Of a DNA stretch of 64,000 nucleotides, positions 26,819-35,043 are shown in pieces. The notes beneath the pieces are model-generated. The model did no database searches and had not been told where the DNA came from. It saw nothing but the letters and a program-made list of their open reading frames with translations. Both the position numbers and the translations under genes were made by a program. Source of the stretch: Bdellovibrio bacteriovorus W. Lineage in GTDB: Bacteria > Bdellovibrionota > Bdellovibrionia > Bdellovibrionales > Bdellovibrionaceae. Position 1 is the first letter of the stretch. Each line of letters opens with the position of its first letter. The stretch covers positions 558,001-622,000 of the forward strand of contig CP002190.1 in assembly GCA_000525675.1 (NCBI GenBank), given 5' to 3'.

Positions 26819-26952
26819 GGTTCGTGAAAAGGGCTCATCTGACTGCGTTGTCGGCAGGCTTTCTCGCTCCGACGTGCAGGAGCACGCCTGCGCTGCGAGA
26901 GCCTACCTCCGCCTTGCATCTGAACCCTTTTGACGAACCTTGGTTTCGGTGT
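26819..26952. repeat. Palindromic intergenic element A (downstream of rpoN)
   Basis: Outer arms 26819-26837 and 26921-26939 are complementary at 17 of 19 positions. Inner pairs are AGGCTTTCTCGC (26856-26867) with GCGAGAGCCT (26895-26904), and a tight hairpin CGTGC-AGGA-GCACG (26873-26886). The right end TTTTGACGAACCTTGGTTT (26928-26946) recurs with one change at 29195-29213 in element B. The pair looks like members of a dispersed palindromic repeat family. Confidence 0.65.
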
Positions 26953-27323
26953 GCTTAAGGGGGAGAGCTTTATTGTTCTTACCGTGTCTTCCAAGGATAT
27001 CGTTGGGTGCTTCTCTAAGTAAGATTCTTGTAAAACTAGAGGCCTCTGGCTGTAGAGTTTTTTTCTGCTGTTTATTTAAACTTTTTTTAGTGTTTTTTGT
27101 TTTTGTAGAGATTGTTTCTTAGGCAATTTCTGGGGGTGGAGGTTTTGCTCTAGGCCGAGCTTGTGATTTGCGGATCACTTTAAAACGCTTCGAAAGAAAT
27201 GTCGTATTTTTCTTCAAATTAACCGAAACAAAATTATTGGAAGTCTCAATATAAGGCTCATCTTTGGTCGTGCTGGACCGATAAGGAGTCATGCCGAATG
27301 AACGGCTGGATAAAGGAGATCCA
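26953..27323. other. Gene-free leader region of hpf
   Basis: About 370 bases of T-rich sequence between element A and hpf with no supported gene on either strand. Short ORFs here lack ribosome binding sites. A promoter for hpf is expected, but I found no convincing -35/-10 or -24/-12 pair. Confidence 0.5.
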
Positions 27324-27671
27324 ATGAAGCTCAACTACACCTTTAAGCACCTCGACTATTCTGAATCTCTTGTAAATTACACGCAGGAAAAAATGGTGGA
27401 AATCAGTCGATTTTTGCTTAAAGAAGGTTTCGGTAACGTTTATGTGAGCAAACAAAACCACGAATTCTGTATCGAGGTTTCGGTAAATACGAAAGAAAAG
27501 TATTTTAAGGCCACCTCATATGCTCCTAACGTTTACGATGCTGTCGACGCCGTTGCCGAGAAGCTTGAAAAGCAGTTCCTGAAAGTTAAAGCTCAGTATA
27601 AGAACCATAAAAAACCAGAGCTTGCCCGAGAAAACCGATTCGAAGGGGAGCGCTGGAAAAAAGCTGCTTAA
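27324..27671 (+). CDS. hpf: Ribosome hibernation promoting factor (HPF/RaiA family)
   Basis: A 115-residue protein that binds the 30S decoding centre and inactivates ribosomes in stationary or starved cells. It has the family beta-alpha-beta-beta-beta-alpha pattern: MKLNYTFKHLDYSESLVNYTQEK, then a strand ending CIEVSVNTKEKYFKA, then DVYDAVDAVAEKLEKQF-type helix (here NVYDAVDAV) and a basic C-terminus. The ATG at 27324 has AAAGGAGAT in ideal position; upstream in-frame starts are not needed. It is the short form without a dimerisation domain. Position after rpoN is a common proteobacterial arrangement. Confidence 0.92.
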   Translation: MKLNYTFKHLDYSESLVNYTQEKMVEISRFLLKEGFGNVYVSKQNHEFCIEVSVNTKEKYFKATSYAPNVYDAVDAVAEKLEKQFLKVKAQYKNHKKPELARENRFEGERWKKAA

Positions 27672-27710
27672 TTGCCTAGAAGGGCCTTTAAATGTGACCG
27701 GAAGATTCAA

Positions 27711-27743
27711 AAGGGATGGTGTGAAAGCACCATCCCTTTTTTT
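27711..27743 (+). terminator. Intrinsic terminator after hpf
   Basis: Stem GGGATGGTG (27713-27721) and CACCATCCC (27728-27736) with a 6-base loop, followed by seven T residues. Confidence 0.92.
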
Positions 27744-27882
27744 ATTGAGAAACGAGGTTCTTGCAATCGATGGAGTCTTGACCCCGGGCCGTGTTTTTTG
27801 ATAGTTTGGCCGTTCGCTAGGTGTGATTTGGCACTTAGGATGGCAGATGGCGCTCATTTTCAAAAATAACTCATCTGTCGAG

Positions 27883-27919
27883 CTCATTAAACCACCTTCC
27901 TAATGAGGAATAAAAAGTG
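27883..27919 (+). promoter_or_regulatory. Hairpin overlapping the metK ribosome binding site
   Basis: CTCATTA (27883-27889) and TAATGAG (27901-27907) form a perfect 7-bp stem with an 11-base loop; the 3' arm runs into the GAGG ribosome binding site of the metK GTG start (27917). The loop end TTCC (27897-27900) can instead pair with GGAA (27907-27910), giving two mutually exclusive structures. This could control metK translation. It fits none of the SAM riboswitch consensus structures I can recall. Confidence 0.4.
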
Positions 27920-29080
27920 AAAAACTATCTATTTACGAGTGAATCCGTATCTGAAGGGCATCCCGACAAAATGGCCGATCAAATTTCTGATGGCATCTTG
28001 GACGCAATTTTAGCGCAAGATCCAAAGGGAAGAGTGGCCTGTGAGACTTTACTGACAACCGGTCTTATCGTTGTTGGTGGGGAGATCACAACGTCTGCAA
28101 AAGTAAACTTCTCAGAAGTGGCTCGCGACGTTGTTAAGCGCATTGGTTACGATAGCTCTGAAAAAGGTTTCGATTACAAAACATGCGGCGTCATGATCGC
28201 AGTTGGTCAGCAATCTGCGGATATCGCAGCTGGCGTGAAAGAGACTCTTTCTGACGAACAAGGTGCTGGCGATCAGGGTTTGATGTTCGGTTACGCTGTG
28301 AACGAAACTCCAGAACTTATGCCTTTGAGCATTTCTATGTCTCACAAGCTTGTTCAGGATTTGGCTGTTCTTCGTAAAGCCAATGCCGTTGATTGGTTGC
28401 GCCCAGATGCTAAATCTCAAGTGACTGTTCAATATGAAAATGGAATTGCAAAACGCATTGATGCAGTCGTTGTTTCTACTCAGCACTCTGACAGTGTTTC
28501 CAATGCAACTATCCAAGAGTTCATCACTGAAGAATTGATCAAAAAATCAATTCCCTCTCAGTGGATTGACTCTAAAACTAAGTTCTTTATCAACCCAACT
28601 GGCCGCTTCGTAACAGGTGGACCTATGGGGGATGCTGGTTTGACAGGTCGTAAGATTATCGTTGATACCTACGGTGGACACGGTGCCCATGGCGGCGGGG
28701 CGTTCTCTGGGAAAGATCCTTCTAAAGTGGATCGTTCAGCAGCCTACGCATCTAGACACATTGCAAAAAACATTGTAGGTGCTGGCCTTGCGGATCGCTG
28801 CTTAGTGCAGGTAGCTTATGCCATCGGCGTGGCCGAGCCAGTCAGCATCACTGTTAATGACTACGGCACTAGCAAAGTGGGCCCAGAGATTTTGGAAAAA
28901 GCTGTTCGCCAAGTCTTTGATTTAAGACCGGCTCGTATTACTAGAGAGCTTGATCTTCTTCGCCCAATTTACAGCAAAACAGCTGCTTATGGTCACTTCG
29001 GTCGTAGCGACGCGGAGTTCACATGGGAGCAGTTGAACAGAGTTGAACAATTGAAAGAAGCAGTAAAGACCTTATCCTAG
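27917..29080 (+). CDS. metK: S-adenosylmethionine synthetase
   Basis: Makes S-adenosylmethionine from methionine and ATP in the cytoplasm. The 387-residue protein has the family signatures [16 protein letters not shown] near the start, [12 protein letters not shown], and [19 protein letters not shown] with the P-loop-like glycines; length is standard. The start is GTG at 27917 with a partly sequestered GAGG site; the sequence [17 protein letters not shown] aligns with family N-termini. It is a single-gene unit between the hpf terminator and a stem-loop overlapping its own stop codon. Confidence 0.97.
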   Translation: MKNYLFTSESVSEGHPDKMADQISDGILDAILAQDPKGRVACETLLTTGLIVVGGEITTSAKVNFSEVARDVVKRIGYDSSEKGFDYKTCGVMIAVGQQSADIAAGVKETLSDEQGAGDQGLMFGYAVNETPELMPLSISMSHKLVQDLAVLRKANAVDWLRPDAKSQVTVQYENGIAKRIDAVVVSTQHSDSVSNATIQEFITEELIKKSIPSQWIDSKTKFFINPTGRFVTGGPMGDAGLTGRKIIVDTYGGHGAHGGGAFSGKDPSKVDRSAAYASRHIAKNIVGAGLADRCLVQVAYAIGVAEPVSITVNDYGTSKVGPEILEKAVRQVFDLRPARITRELDLLRPIYSKTAAYGHFGRSDAEFTWEQLNRVEQLKEAVKTLS

Positions 29081-29096
29081 CGATAGGGTCTTTTCC
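29066..29096 (+). terminator. Intrinsic terminator overlapping the end of metK
   Basis: GACCTTATC (29068-29076) and GATAGGGTC (29082-29090) form a 9-bp stem with one G-T pair, followed by TTTT. The metK stop codon TAG (29078-29080) lies in the loop. Confidence 0.7.
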
Positions 29097-29119
29097 AAAG
29101 CCTCTCTTTGTTCCATAGA

Positions 29120-29217
29120 GGTTCGCGAAAAAAGATCACCAATCAGTACAGAGAGTGTCCCTTCGGGTGACTTTTCTGGTAAGAATGCGGAATCTTTTTA
29201 ACGAACCTTGGTTTGGT
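29120..29217. repeat. Palindromic intergenic element B (between metK and lepA)
   Basis: Outer arms GGTTCG..AAAAAAGAT (29120-29135) and ATCTTTTTAACGAACC (29192-29207) are complementary; inner pairs join the AAAAGATCACC region (29129-29140) to GGTGACTTTT (29166-29175) and CCC-TTC-GGG at the tip. The right end is nearly identical to that of element A after rpoN. Confidence 0.6.
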
Positions 29218-29259
29218 TAGTTTTAGTTTTTTAAATAACTCTTTAATTTGTAGAGGCTT

Positions 29260-31059
29260 ATGGATCCTAAGTTTATTCGAAACTTTTCAATCATCGCACA
29301 TATCGACCATGGGAAATCTACTTTGGCCGATGGACTTCTTGGCGCTACTGGGGCTCTTTCAGATCGTGAAAAGAAAGATCAATTTCTAGACAATATGGAA
29401 CTTGAGCGTGAGCGTGGAATCACGATCAAAGCTCAAACCGTGTGTCTTGATTTCAAATCCAAAGATGGCAATCAATATCAAATCAATCTGATCGATACAC
29501 CGGGACACGTGGACTTCAGTTACGAAGTTTCTCGCTCTCTAGCCGCGTGTGAAGGTGCAATTCTTGTTGTTGATGCTGCTCAGGGTGTAGAAGCTCAAAC
29601 TTTGGCGAACGTCTATCTTGCGATGGAGCATGATCTTGAGATCATTCCTGTTTTGAACAAGATTGACCTTCCATCAGCAGATCCAGATGGAGTTGCTCAG
29701 CAAATCGAAGACACTGTAGGTCTTGATTGCACAGAGATCATCCATGCTTCAGCAAAAGAAAAAATTGGTATTACCGATATTCTAGAGGCAATCGTTCAAA
29801 AAGTTCCGCCTCCACAAGCTGATCGTACTTTACCAGCACGCGCGCTTATTTTTGACTCATGGTTTGATGCTTATCAAGGCGTTGTCGTTTTGGTGCGTAT
29901 GAAAGATGGCGTGATCAAAAAAGGTGATAAAATTAAGTTTATGGCTACTGACCGTGAATACGAAGTTTTGCGTATGGGTAAGTACAAGCCATTCCCTGCC
30001 ATGGAAGAGTCCCTGGAGGCAGGGGAGGTAGGGTTTTTAATCTGCGGAATCAAGGATATTCGAGACGTAAAAGTGGGAGACACGGTGACCTCAGCAAAGC
30101 GATCTGCTGCTGAGCCTCTTCCGGGCTTCCAGCGTATTAAGCCGATGGTATTTGCGGGAATTTTCCCAGTTGTGGCTTCTGAATATGAGAGCCTAAAAGA
30201 CGCTCTTGATAAGCTCTGCTTGAATGATTCCTCCTTAACTTTTGAAGTCGAGAAATCATTAGCCCTTGGATTTGGATATCGTTGTGGTTTCTTGGGCCTT
30301 CTTCACATGGAGATTGTTCAAGAACGCCTAGAGCGCGAATTTAATTTGGATTTGATCACGACAGCTCCCACGGTGGTTTATAGAATCACTAAAACTGATG
30401 GCACAGAAATTATGCTTGAGAATCCAGCGGGTATGCCTGCGGAGACTCAAATTGCAAAGTTTGAGGAGCCTTACGTAAAGGTCACTCTTCATACTCCAAC
30501 TGAATACATCGGTGGAATTTTGAAGCTTTGTGAAGACAAACGCGGAATTCAACAAAAGATGGAATACATCAATGAGAAGAAAGTGATCATTGAGTATAAA
30601 CTTCCGATGAATGAAATGGTCATGGATTTCTATGACCGCTTGAAATCAATTTCTAAGGGATATGCCTCTTTAGAGTATGAGTTTGTTGGTTTTGAAGAGT
30701 CTGATTTAGTGAAATTAGATATTATGATTAACGGCGAGCCTGTGGATGCACTTTCTTTGATTGTTCACAGATCGAAGTCGCAAGCTCGCGGAAGAGCTTT
30801 GGCTGAGAAAATGAAAGAACTTATTCCTCGTCAACAGTACCAAGTAGCAATTCAGGCAGCTATTGGGGCCAAGATTATTGCCCGTGAAACGCTTTCAGCA
30901 ATCAGAAAAGATGTGACTGCTAAGTGTTATGGTGGTGATATATCCCGTAAGAGAAAGCTTCTAGAGAAGCAAAAAGAGGGTAAGAAGCGCATGAAGCAGA
31001 TTGGTACTGTGGATGTGCCTCAAGAGGCCTTCTTAGCGATTTTGAAAGTTGAAGACTGA
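29260..31059 (+). CDS. lepA: Elongation factor 4 (LepA) GTPase
   Basis: A ribosome-associated translational GTPase of 599 residues, the exact family size. G1 is AHIDHGKS, G2 RGITIKA, G3 DTPGH, G4 NKID and G5 SAK. Domains II, III and V follow, and the LepA-specific C-terminal domain is recognisable from [20 protein letters not shown]-like text (here [20 protein letters not shown]) to the end. In many bacteria lepA precedes lepB, as here: the first signal peptidase gene begins 35 bases downstream, so co-transcription is likely. Confidence 0.97.
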   Translation: MDPKFIRNFSIIAHIDHGKSTLADGLLGATGALSDREKKDQFLDNMELERERGITIKAQTVCLDFKSKDGNQYQINLIDTPGHVDFSYEVSRSLAACEGAILVVDAAQGVEAQTLANVYLAMEHDLEIIPVLNKIDLPSADPDGVAQQIEDTVGLDCTEIIHASAKEKIGITDILEAIVQKVPPPQADRTLPARALIFDSWFDAYQGVVVLVRMKDGVIKKGDKIKFMATDREYEVLRMGKYKPFPAMEESLEAGEVGFLICGIKDIRDVKVGDTVTSAKRSAAEPLPGFQRIKPMVFAGIFPVVASEYESLKDALDKLCLNDSSLTFEVEKSLALGFGYRCGFLGLLHMEIVQERLEREFNLDLITTAPTVVYRITKTDGTEIMLENPAGMPAETQIAKFEEPYVKVTLHTPTEYIGGILKLCEDKRGIQQKMEYINEKKVIIEYKLPMNEMVMDFYDRLKSISKGYASLEYEFVGFEESDLVKLDIMINGEPVDALSLIVHRSKSQARGRALAEKMKELIPRQQYQVAIQAAIGAKIIARETLSAIRKDVTAKCYGGDISRKRKLLEKQKEGKKRMKQIGTVDVPQEAFLAILKVED

Positions 31060-31094
31060 TTCTTGAATGTCGGCATCATTGAAGGAGTGGCAGC

Positions 31095-31865
31095 ATGAGT
31101 GAAAATAAAAACGGCTGGAACTGGCGCACAAAGTATTTTTGGACAGAAGGATGGGGTTCGCTCTTCTTAGCTGTCTTCATTGCGCTTTTTATCCGCTGGG
31201 GTTTTATTGAAGCCTATGTCATTCCTTCGGGTTCAATGCTCCCATCGCTTTTGATTCACGATCATATTTTCGTAAACAAACTGACTTATGGTCTTCGTGT
31301 ACCTTTCAGCGAAAAGTGGCTAGTTAAATTTAGTGAGCCAGAGCGTGGCGAAGTGATTGTCTTTAAATACCCACGCGATATGAGCACGTTCTTTATTAAA
31401 CGTATTGTCGGGGAACCTGGCGATAAGATTTATTATGAGAACGGGACTTTGTATTTGAACGATAAAGTTGTTGAGAAATCCGTTCCAGCAAACCGTGCTG
31501 ACTTTGAATGGTTGCGCGATATTGACTTCCAACGCGATGGAAATATCAATGACTCTGTAGAAAACTACACAGAGTTCATGGAGCAAATTCCAGGCACTGA
31601 AAAGACTCATGCTATTTTAGTTCGCAAAGGCGATATTTACGAAACCTTCGGCCCTGTGACTGTTCCTCCGGATCACCTGTTTGTTATGGGTGATAATCGT
31701 ATGAACTCTTCTGACAGTCGAGTTTGGGGTTTCCTTCCGAAACAAAACATTCTAGGTCGTGCCATGTTTGTGTGGCTTTCTTGTGAAGAGACAATTCCAG
31801 CTCTTCCTTTCCTATGTAATCCATTGACTCTTAGATGGGGCCGCTTCTTCCATAACGTGAAGTAA
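31095..31865 (+). CDS. lepB: Signal peptidase I, copy 1
   Basis: Membrane serine protease of family S26 that removes signal peptides from exported proteins. The 256-residue protein has one N-terminal membrane segment (about 22-40), the nucleophile Ser47 in PSGSM, general base Lys102 in FIKRIVGEPGD and box E GDNRMNSSDSR. Compared with copies 2 and 3 it has the longest insert between boxes D and E (about residues 115-180). The ATG has GGAGTGG upstream. It is the first of three consecutive signal peptidase genes, and its TAA overlaps the ATG of copy 2. Confidence 0.95.
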   Translation: MSENKNGWNWRTKYFWTEGWGSLFLAVFIALFIRWGFIEAYVIPSGSMLPSLLIHDHIFVNKLTYGLRVPFSEKWLVKFSEPERGEVIVFKYPRDMSTFFIKRIVGEPGDKIYYENGTLYLNDKVVEKSVPANRADFEWLRDIDFQRDGNINDSVENYTEFMEQIPGTEKTHAILVRKGDIYETFGPVTVPPDHLFVMGDNRMNSSDSRVWGFLPKQNILGRAMFVWLSCEETIPALPFLCNPLTLRWGRFFHNVK

Positions 31866-32560
31866 TGCACTCAGAATCACAACCCTCAAAAAACTTAAAA
31901 GGGACCTGGAATCAAGCGCTTCTTTCGCTCTTGATTCCAATTCTTGTGGTTCTAGGTGTTCGTTGGGCGGTGGTTGAGCCCTTTGTAATCCCATCGGGCT
32001 CTATGATTCCGAACCTTTTGATTTACGATCATATCCTCGTCAAAAAGTTTGCCTACGGCTTGCGGGTTCCCTTTGCCAACTCTTGGTTGGTTGAATGGTC
32101 GAAGCCTCAGCGCGGGGATATTATTGTTTTTAAGTATCCAGAAAATCCTGAAGTCTATTATGTAAAAACATTGATGGGGCTTCCAGGGGATGAATTGAAA
32201 ATCACTCAAGGTCGAGTGGTGCTCAATGGTGAAGCTTTGTCGCTGATCGAAACTCAAGGTGCTGAAAAGGGTTTTGAGTACTTTAGGGAAAAGATCGGAA
32301 GCATTGAGCACACAGTGCGCTTTTTAACAGCACCAGAGGGAGAGACTCAAACTATCCATGTTGGGGAGAATGAGTTCTTTTTTATGGGTGATAACAGGGA
32401 TCAGTCGAGTGACTCTAGGGCTTGGGGAACAGTGCCCAAGAAATACTTAGTCGGTAAGGCGTGGGTGATCTGGTTGTCCTGTGAAAATACGCTTCCAACG
32501 ATGAACTTTGTCTGTGATCCGTCACAAATTCGTTGGTCTCGACTTTTGCAGAAGCTTTAA
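31865..32560 (+). CDS. Signal peptidase I, copy 2
   Basis: A 231-residue S26 signal peptidase. Catalytic Ser46 (PSGSM) and Lys101 (YYVKTLMGLPGD) are present, as is GDNRDQSSDSRAWG. It is close to copy 1 around LRVPF and the C-terminus (WLSCENTLP, like WLSCEETIP in copy 1), so the two probably arose by tandem duplication. The start ATG overlaps the copy 1 stop by one base, which implies coupled expression. A different cleavage preference is possible but cannot be read from the sequence. Confidence 0.93.
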   Translation: MHSESQPSKNLKGTWNQALLSLLIPILVVLGVRWAVVEPFVIPSGSMIPNLLIYDHILVKKFAYGLRVPFANSWLVEWSKPQRGDIIVFKYPENPEVYYVKTLMGLPGDELKITQGRVVLNGEALSLIETQGAEKGFEYFREKIGSIEHTVRFLTAPEGETQTIHVGENEFFFMGDNRDQSSDSRAWGTVPKKYLVGKAWVIWLSCENTLPTMNFVCDPSQIRWSRLLQKL

Positions 32561-32617
32561 GAAGGTCTGTTCGATCTCAAAGTTCTTTTCAATATCTTTT
32601 TTTTATACATACAATGA

Positions 32618-33301
32618 ATGTTCATGAATAAATGGAGAGAGTACCTCACGACTTTATTGCTTGCGGTTTTGTGTGCAGTGATCGTGAGAAACTATTTTAT
32701 CACAGCCTATAAGGTTCCCACAGGTTCAATGCAGCCGACATTGAAGCCTGGTGATTTTATTTTCTCTTCTCGTCTAGCGTACAAATTCAACCTTCCGTTA
32801 ATTGGAACTCTGTTCCCGCAAACTGCTCCACAGCGTGGAGATCTTGTCGTTTTTACTTATCCAGATATGCGCACGGTGAACTATGTTAAAAGAGTGATCG
32901 CTATTGCTGGGGATAAGGTTGAAATTGAGGATGGTAAAATTCTTCTTAATGATGAGCCTCTTCGCTATGTGAAAGGGGAGGGGAGCATCGCAGATAATCC
33001 CAATCCAGAACTCTTTGAAATCTTTGAAGAACATCTGGGGGAGTTGTCTTGGCGAGTGATTTTTCAAAAATCTGGGCGTAAAGAGAACTTTGGACCAATC
33101 GTAGTCCCTCCGGGGGAAGTGTTTTTATTAGGGGATAATCGCGATGCGAGTGACGACTCGCGCTATTGGGGGACGGTTTCAGAAGCCGAACTTCGTGGCA
33201 GGGTCTTCTTTATTTGGTTCTCGCTGGATTCTAAACGCCGCTGGATGAATAACTCTTACCCTTCGGTGCGTTGGGAGAGAGTTTTTTCCTCAGTCCATTG
33301 A
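32618..33301 (+). CDS. Signal peptidase I, copy 3
   Basis: A 227-residue S26 signal peptidase, more diverged than copies 1 and 2. It has Ser37 in PTGSM, Lys91 in NYVKRVIAIAGD and GDNRDASDDSRYWG. It lacks the shared LRVPF region, having LAYKFNLPLIG instead, and is separated by 57 bases from copy 2, so it may have its own promoter. The start is ATG 32618 or 32624. Catalytic residues are intact, so it is probably active rather than a pseudogene. Confidence 0.93.
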   Translation: MFMNKWREYLTTLLLAVLCAVIVRNYFITAYKVPTGSMQPTLKPGDFIFSSRLAYKFNLPLIGTLFPQTAPQRGDLVVFTYPDMRTVNYVKRVIAIAGDKVEIEDGKILLNDEPLRYVKGEGSIADNPNPELFEIFEEHLGELSWRVIFQKSGRKENFGPIVVPPGEVFLLGDNRDASDDSRYWGTVSEAELRGRVFFIWFSLDSKRRWMNNSYPSVRWERVFSSVH

Positions 33302-33337
33302 CAATAAAACTTCGACCCCCTAGGCTCAAATTCTAGG

Positions 33338-34237
33338 ATGTCTTCTAGAAAAATAAGTTCTTTTATTAATTTTGCTCAGTTTGATAGGTCAAAGATTCAA
33401 TCTTTTCTGCAAACTGCCCACTCTGTTTCGCAAAATAAATTATCATTTGATGGCTTCGGTAAAACCGGAGCCTTTTTGTTTTTCGAGCCAAGCACTCGCA
33501 CTCGCATGAGTTTTCAGATAGCGGCTCACCGACTTGGAATTGCAACAACTCTCCTTGAAGGCAAAGCCGGGACGAGTTTGGAAAAAGGCGAGACCGTCGA
33601 AGATACAATTTATAATGTCGCAGCGATGAAGCCAGATTTTATGGTGATTCGAGCGGGGCAAGATTTGGCTCTTGAGGAAATTGCACAGAGTCTGAATCTG
33701 CCGGTTTTAAACGCTGGCTGGGGACATCGAGCTCATCCGACTCAAGCACTTCTGGATGTGATGACAATCGAAAAAGATTTTACTTCGATTGAAAATAAAA
33801 AAGTTCTTATTGTCGGCGACGTCAAGCACAGTCGGGTGGCGAGTTCTCATCTTCAGCTTGCTCAGATTCTAGGGTACGAAGTCGCAATTTGTGGCCCCGA
33901 AGAATTTATTGAAGGCGTTTCGGCTCATCACTTTGCAAACCTAGAAGATGGTTTGCGCTGGGCAGATGTAGTGATGGCTTTGCGTGTGCAGAGTGAGAGG
34001 CACTCCGAGAAATTTGCTCTTGAGAGTTATCGCGCGCAGTTTTCGCTGACAGAAGAAAAATTAAAGATTTTAAAGAAAGACGGATTGGTTCTGCATCCAG
34101 GGCCTATTAACTTTGGCGTAGAGCTAGAGCGAACTGTGCTAAAAGATCCGCGTAATCGTATATTTGAGCAGGTGTCAAACGGAGTTCATATAAGACAGAG
34201 TCTTATATATCACTTTTTGACATCGGAATGTCCTTAA
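33338..34237 (+). CDS. pyrB: Aspartate carbamoyltransferase catalytic subunit
   Basis: Joins carbamoyl phosphate and aspartate in the first committed step of pyrimidine synthesis. The 299-residue protein has the carbamoyl-phosphate site EPSTRTRMSF, the HPTQALLD motif, the ALRVQSER aspartate-binding segment and HPGPINFGVEL. Three positions are unusual: Trp in AGWG where AGDG is standard, Gln after MSF where Glu is usual, and Phe in PINFG where Arg is typical. The substrate-contacting HPTQ and RVQ residues are kept, so activity is likely. No pyrI regulatory subunit is adjacent. carB lies two genes downstream. Confidence 0.9.
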   Translation: MSSRKISSFINFAQFDRSKIQSFLQTAHSVSQNKLSFDGFGKTGAFLFFEPSTRTRMSFQIAAHRLGIATTLLEGKAGTSLEKGETVEDTIYNVAAMKPDFMVIRAGQDLALEEIAQSLNLPVLNAGWGHRAHPTQALLDVMTIEKDFTSIENKKVLIVGDVKHSRVASSHLQLAQILGYEVAICGPEEFIEGVSAHHFANLEDGLRWADVVMALRVQSERHSEKFALESYRAQFSLTEEKLKILKKDGLVLHPGPINFGVELERTVLKDPRNRIFEQVSNGVHIRQSLIYHFLTSECP

Positions 34238-34374
34238 AGACGTGAGTAAAGTTGAAATTCACCTCTTAGAGCCTGATGTGTCAGATTTTAAATGGTGAAA
34301 AGAAAGAAGAATGTAAATACAATAACTGCCTGTAGTTAAATGAATGAATCAGTAACAAGGGCAAATTGAAGGTT

Positions 34375-35022
34375 ATGAACGAGTACGGAACGTTAATAGA
34401 AAAAATTCTTAATCACTTTGTCGGCGAATCCTTTAAGGATGAGCTCGCAATGGCTAAAGCAGAGTTCTTCGGCAACGCAGGAATTTTGGATGAGAATTCT
34501 GATCATTTTGAATCTCGTATGGCTCAGTTCTATGACTGGTATTTCTTTACCCGAGAGCTTTCGGGCTATGGGCAAACTCCGCTAGAGTCTTGCTTAATGA
34601 TTCGAGAATTGCGCTTTAGCGAAGAAGAGTTGCGCGCCATCGAAATTCTTAAGACTCACAGACACGGTATTTTTGAATTTATTAAAATTAAAAATGGTGA
34701 TGTTTACATCAAGGACCTTCTTGCGAACAAGAAGCTTGTTGTTAAAGAATCTCCCTTTGTATTTGGCTTTGATCCAGATGAACTGTTTGAAGTGAGACTT
34801 ATTCCTCACGGAGACAGTTATGTTTTCTCAAGAGGCTTTTGCTTTCATCCAGAAAGCGCCAAGAAGTTCATTTTGAGTGAAGTTAAGAAGCATCGCAAAG
34901 ATCCTGATTTGGATCCAGAAGTCCTGATGCTTCGTCTTATTAAAATGCGATATAAATTTGAGCAGTACAAACATGTACGGCCGGAAATGATTTACTCCAA
35001 CGACGGGAAGTTGGGGATTTAA
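34375..35022 (+). CDS. Conserved-looking protein of unknown function
   Basis: A 215-residue soluble protein that I do not recognise. The ATG at 34375 is taken as start; a TTG at 34366 with a better AAGGG site is an alternative. The N-terminal half is helical and acidic with DWYFFTRELSGYGQTPLESCL; the centre (IFEFIKIKNGDVYIKDLLANKKLVVKE) looks like a small beta domain around a charged loop; the C-terminus is Lys/Arg-rich. No signal peptide or membrane segment. It lies between pyrB and carB on the same strand and 21 bases before carB, so it is probably co-transcribed with carB, but a pyrimidine role is only a guess. Confidence 0.7.
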   Translation: MNEYGTLIEKILNHFVGESFKDELAMAKAEFFGNAGILDENSDHFESRMAQFYDWYFFTRELSGYGQTPLESCLMIRELRFSEEELRAIEILKTHRHGIFEFIKIKNGDVYIKDLLANKKLVVKESPFVFGFDPDELFEVRLIPHGDSYVFSRGFCFHPESAKKFILSEVKKHRKDPDLDPEVLMLRLIKMRYKFEQYKHVRPEMIYSNDGKLGI

Positions 35023-35043
35023 CCACGTGAAATAGGAGATACG

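Noticed and set aside
27829-27845. Sigma-54-like TTGGCAC upstream of metK
   Set aside because: The next GC-containing box is one base too far away and does not match TTGC; not a convincing -12 element.
27883-27910. H-type pseudoknot like a SAM/SAH riboswitch at metK
   Set aside because: The two pairings leave no linker to cross the first stem, so a true pseudoknot is sterically unlikely; only alternative hairpins are kept.
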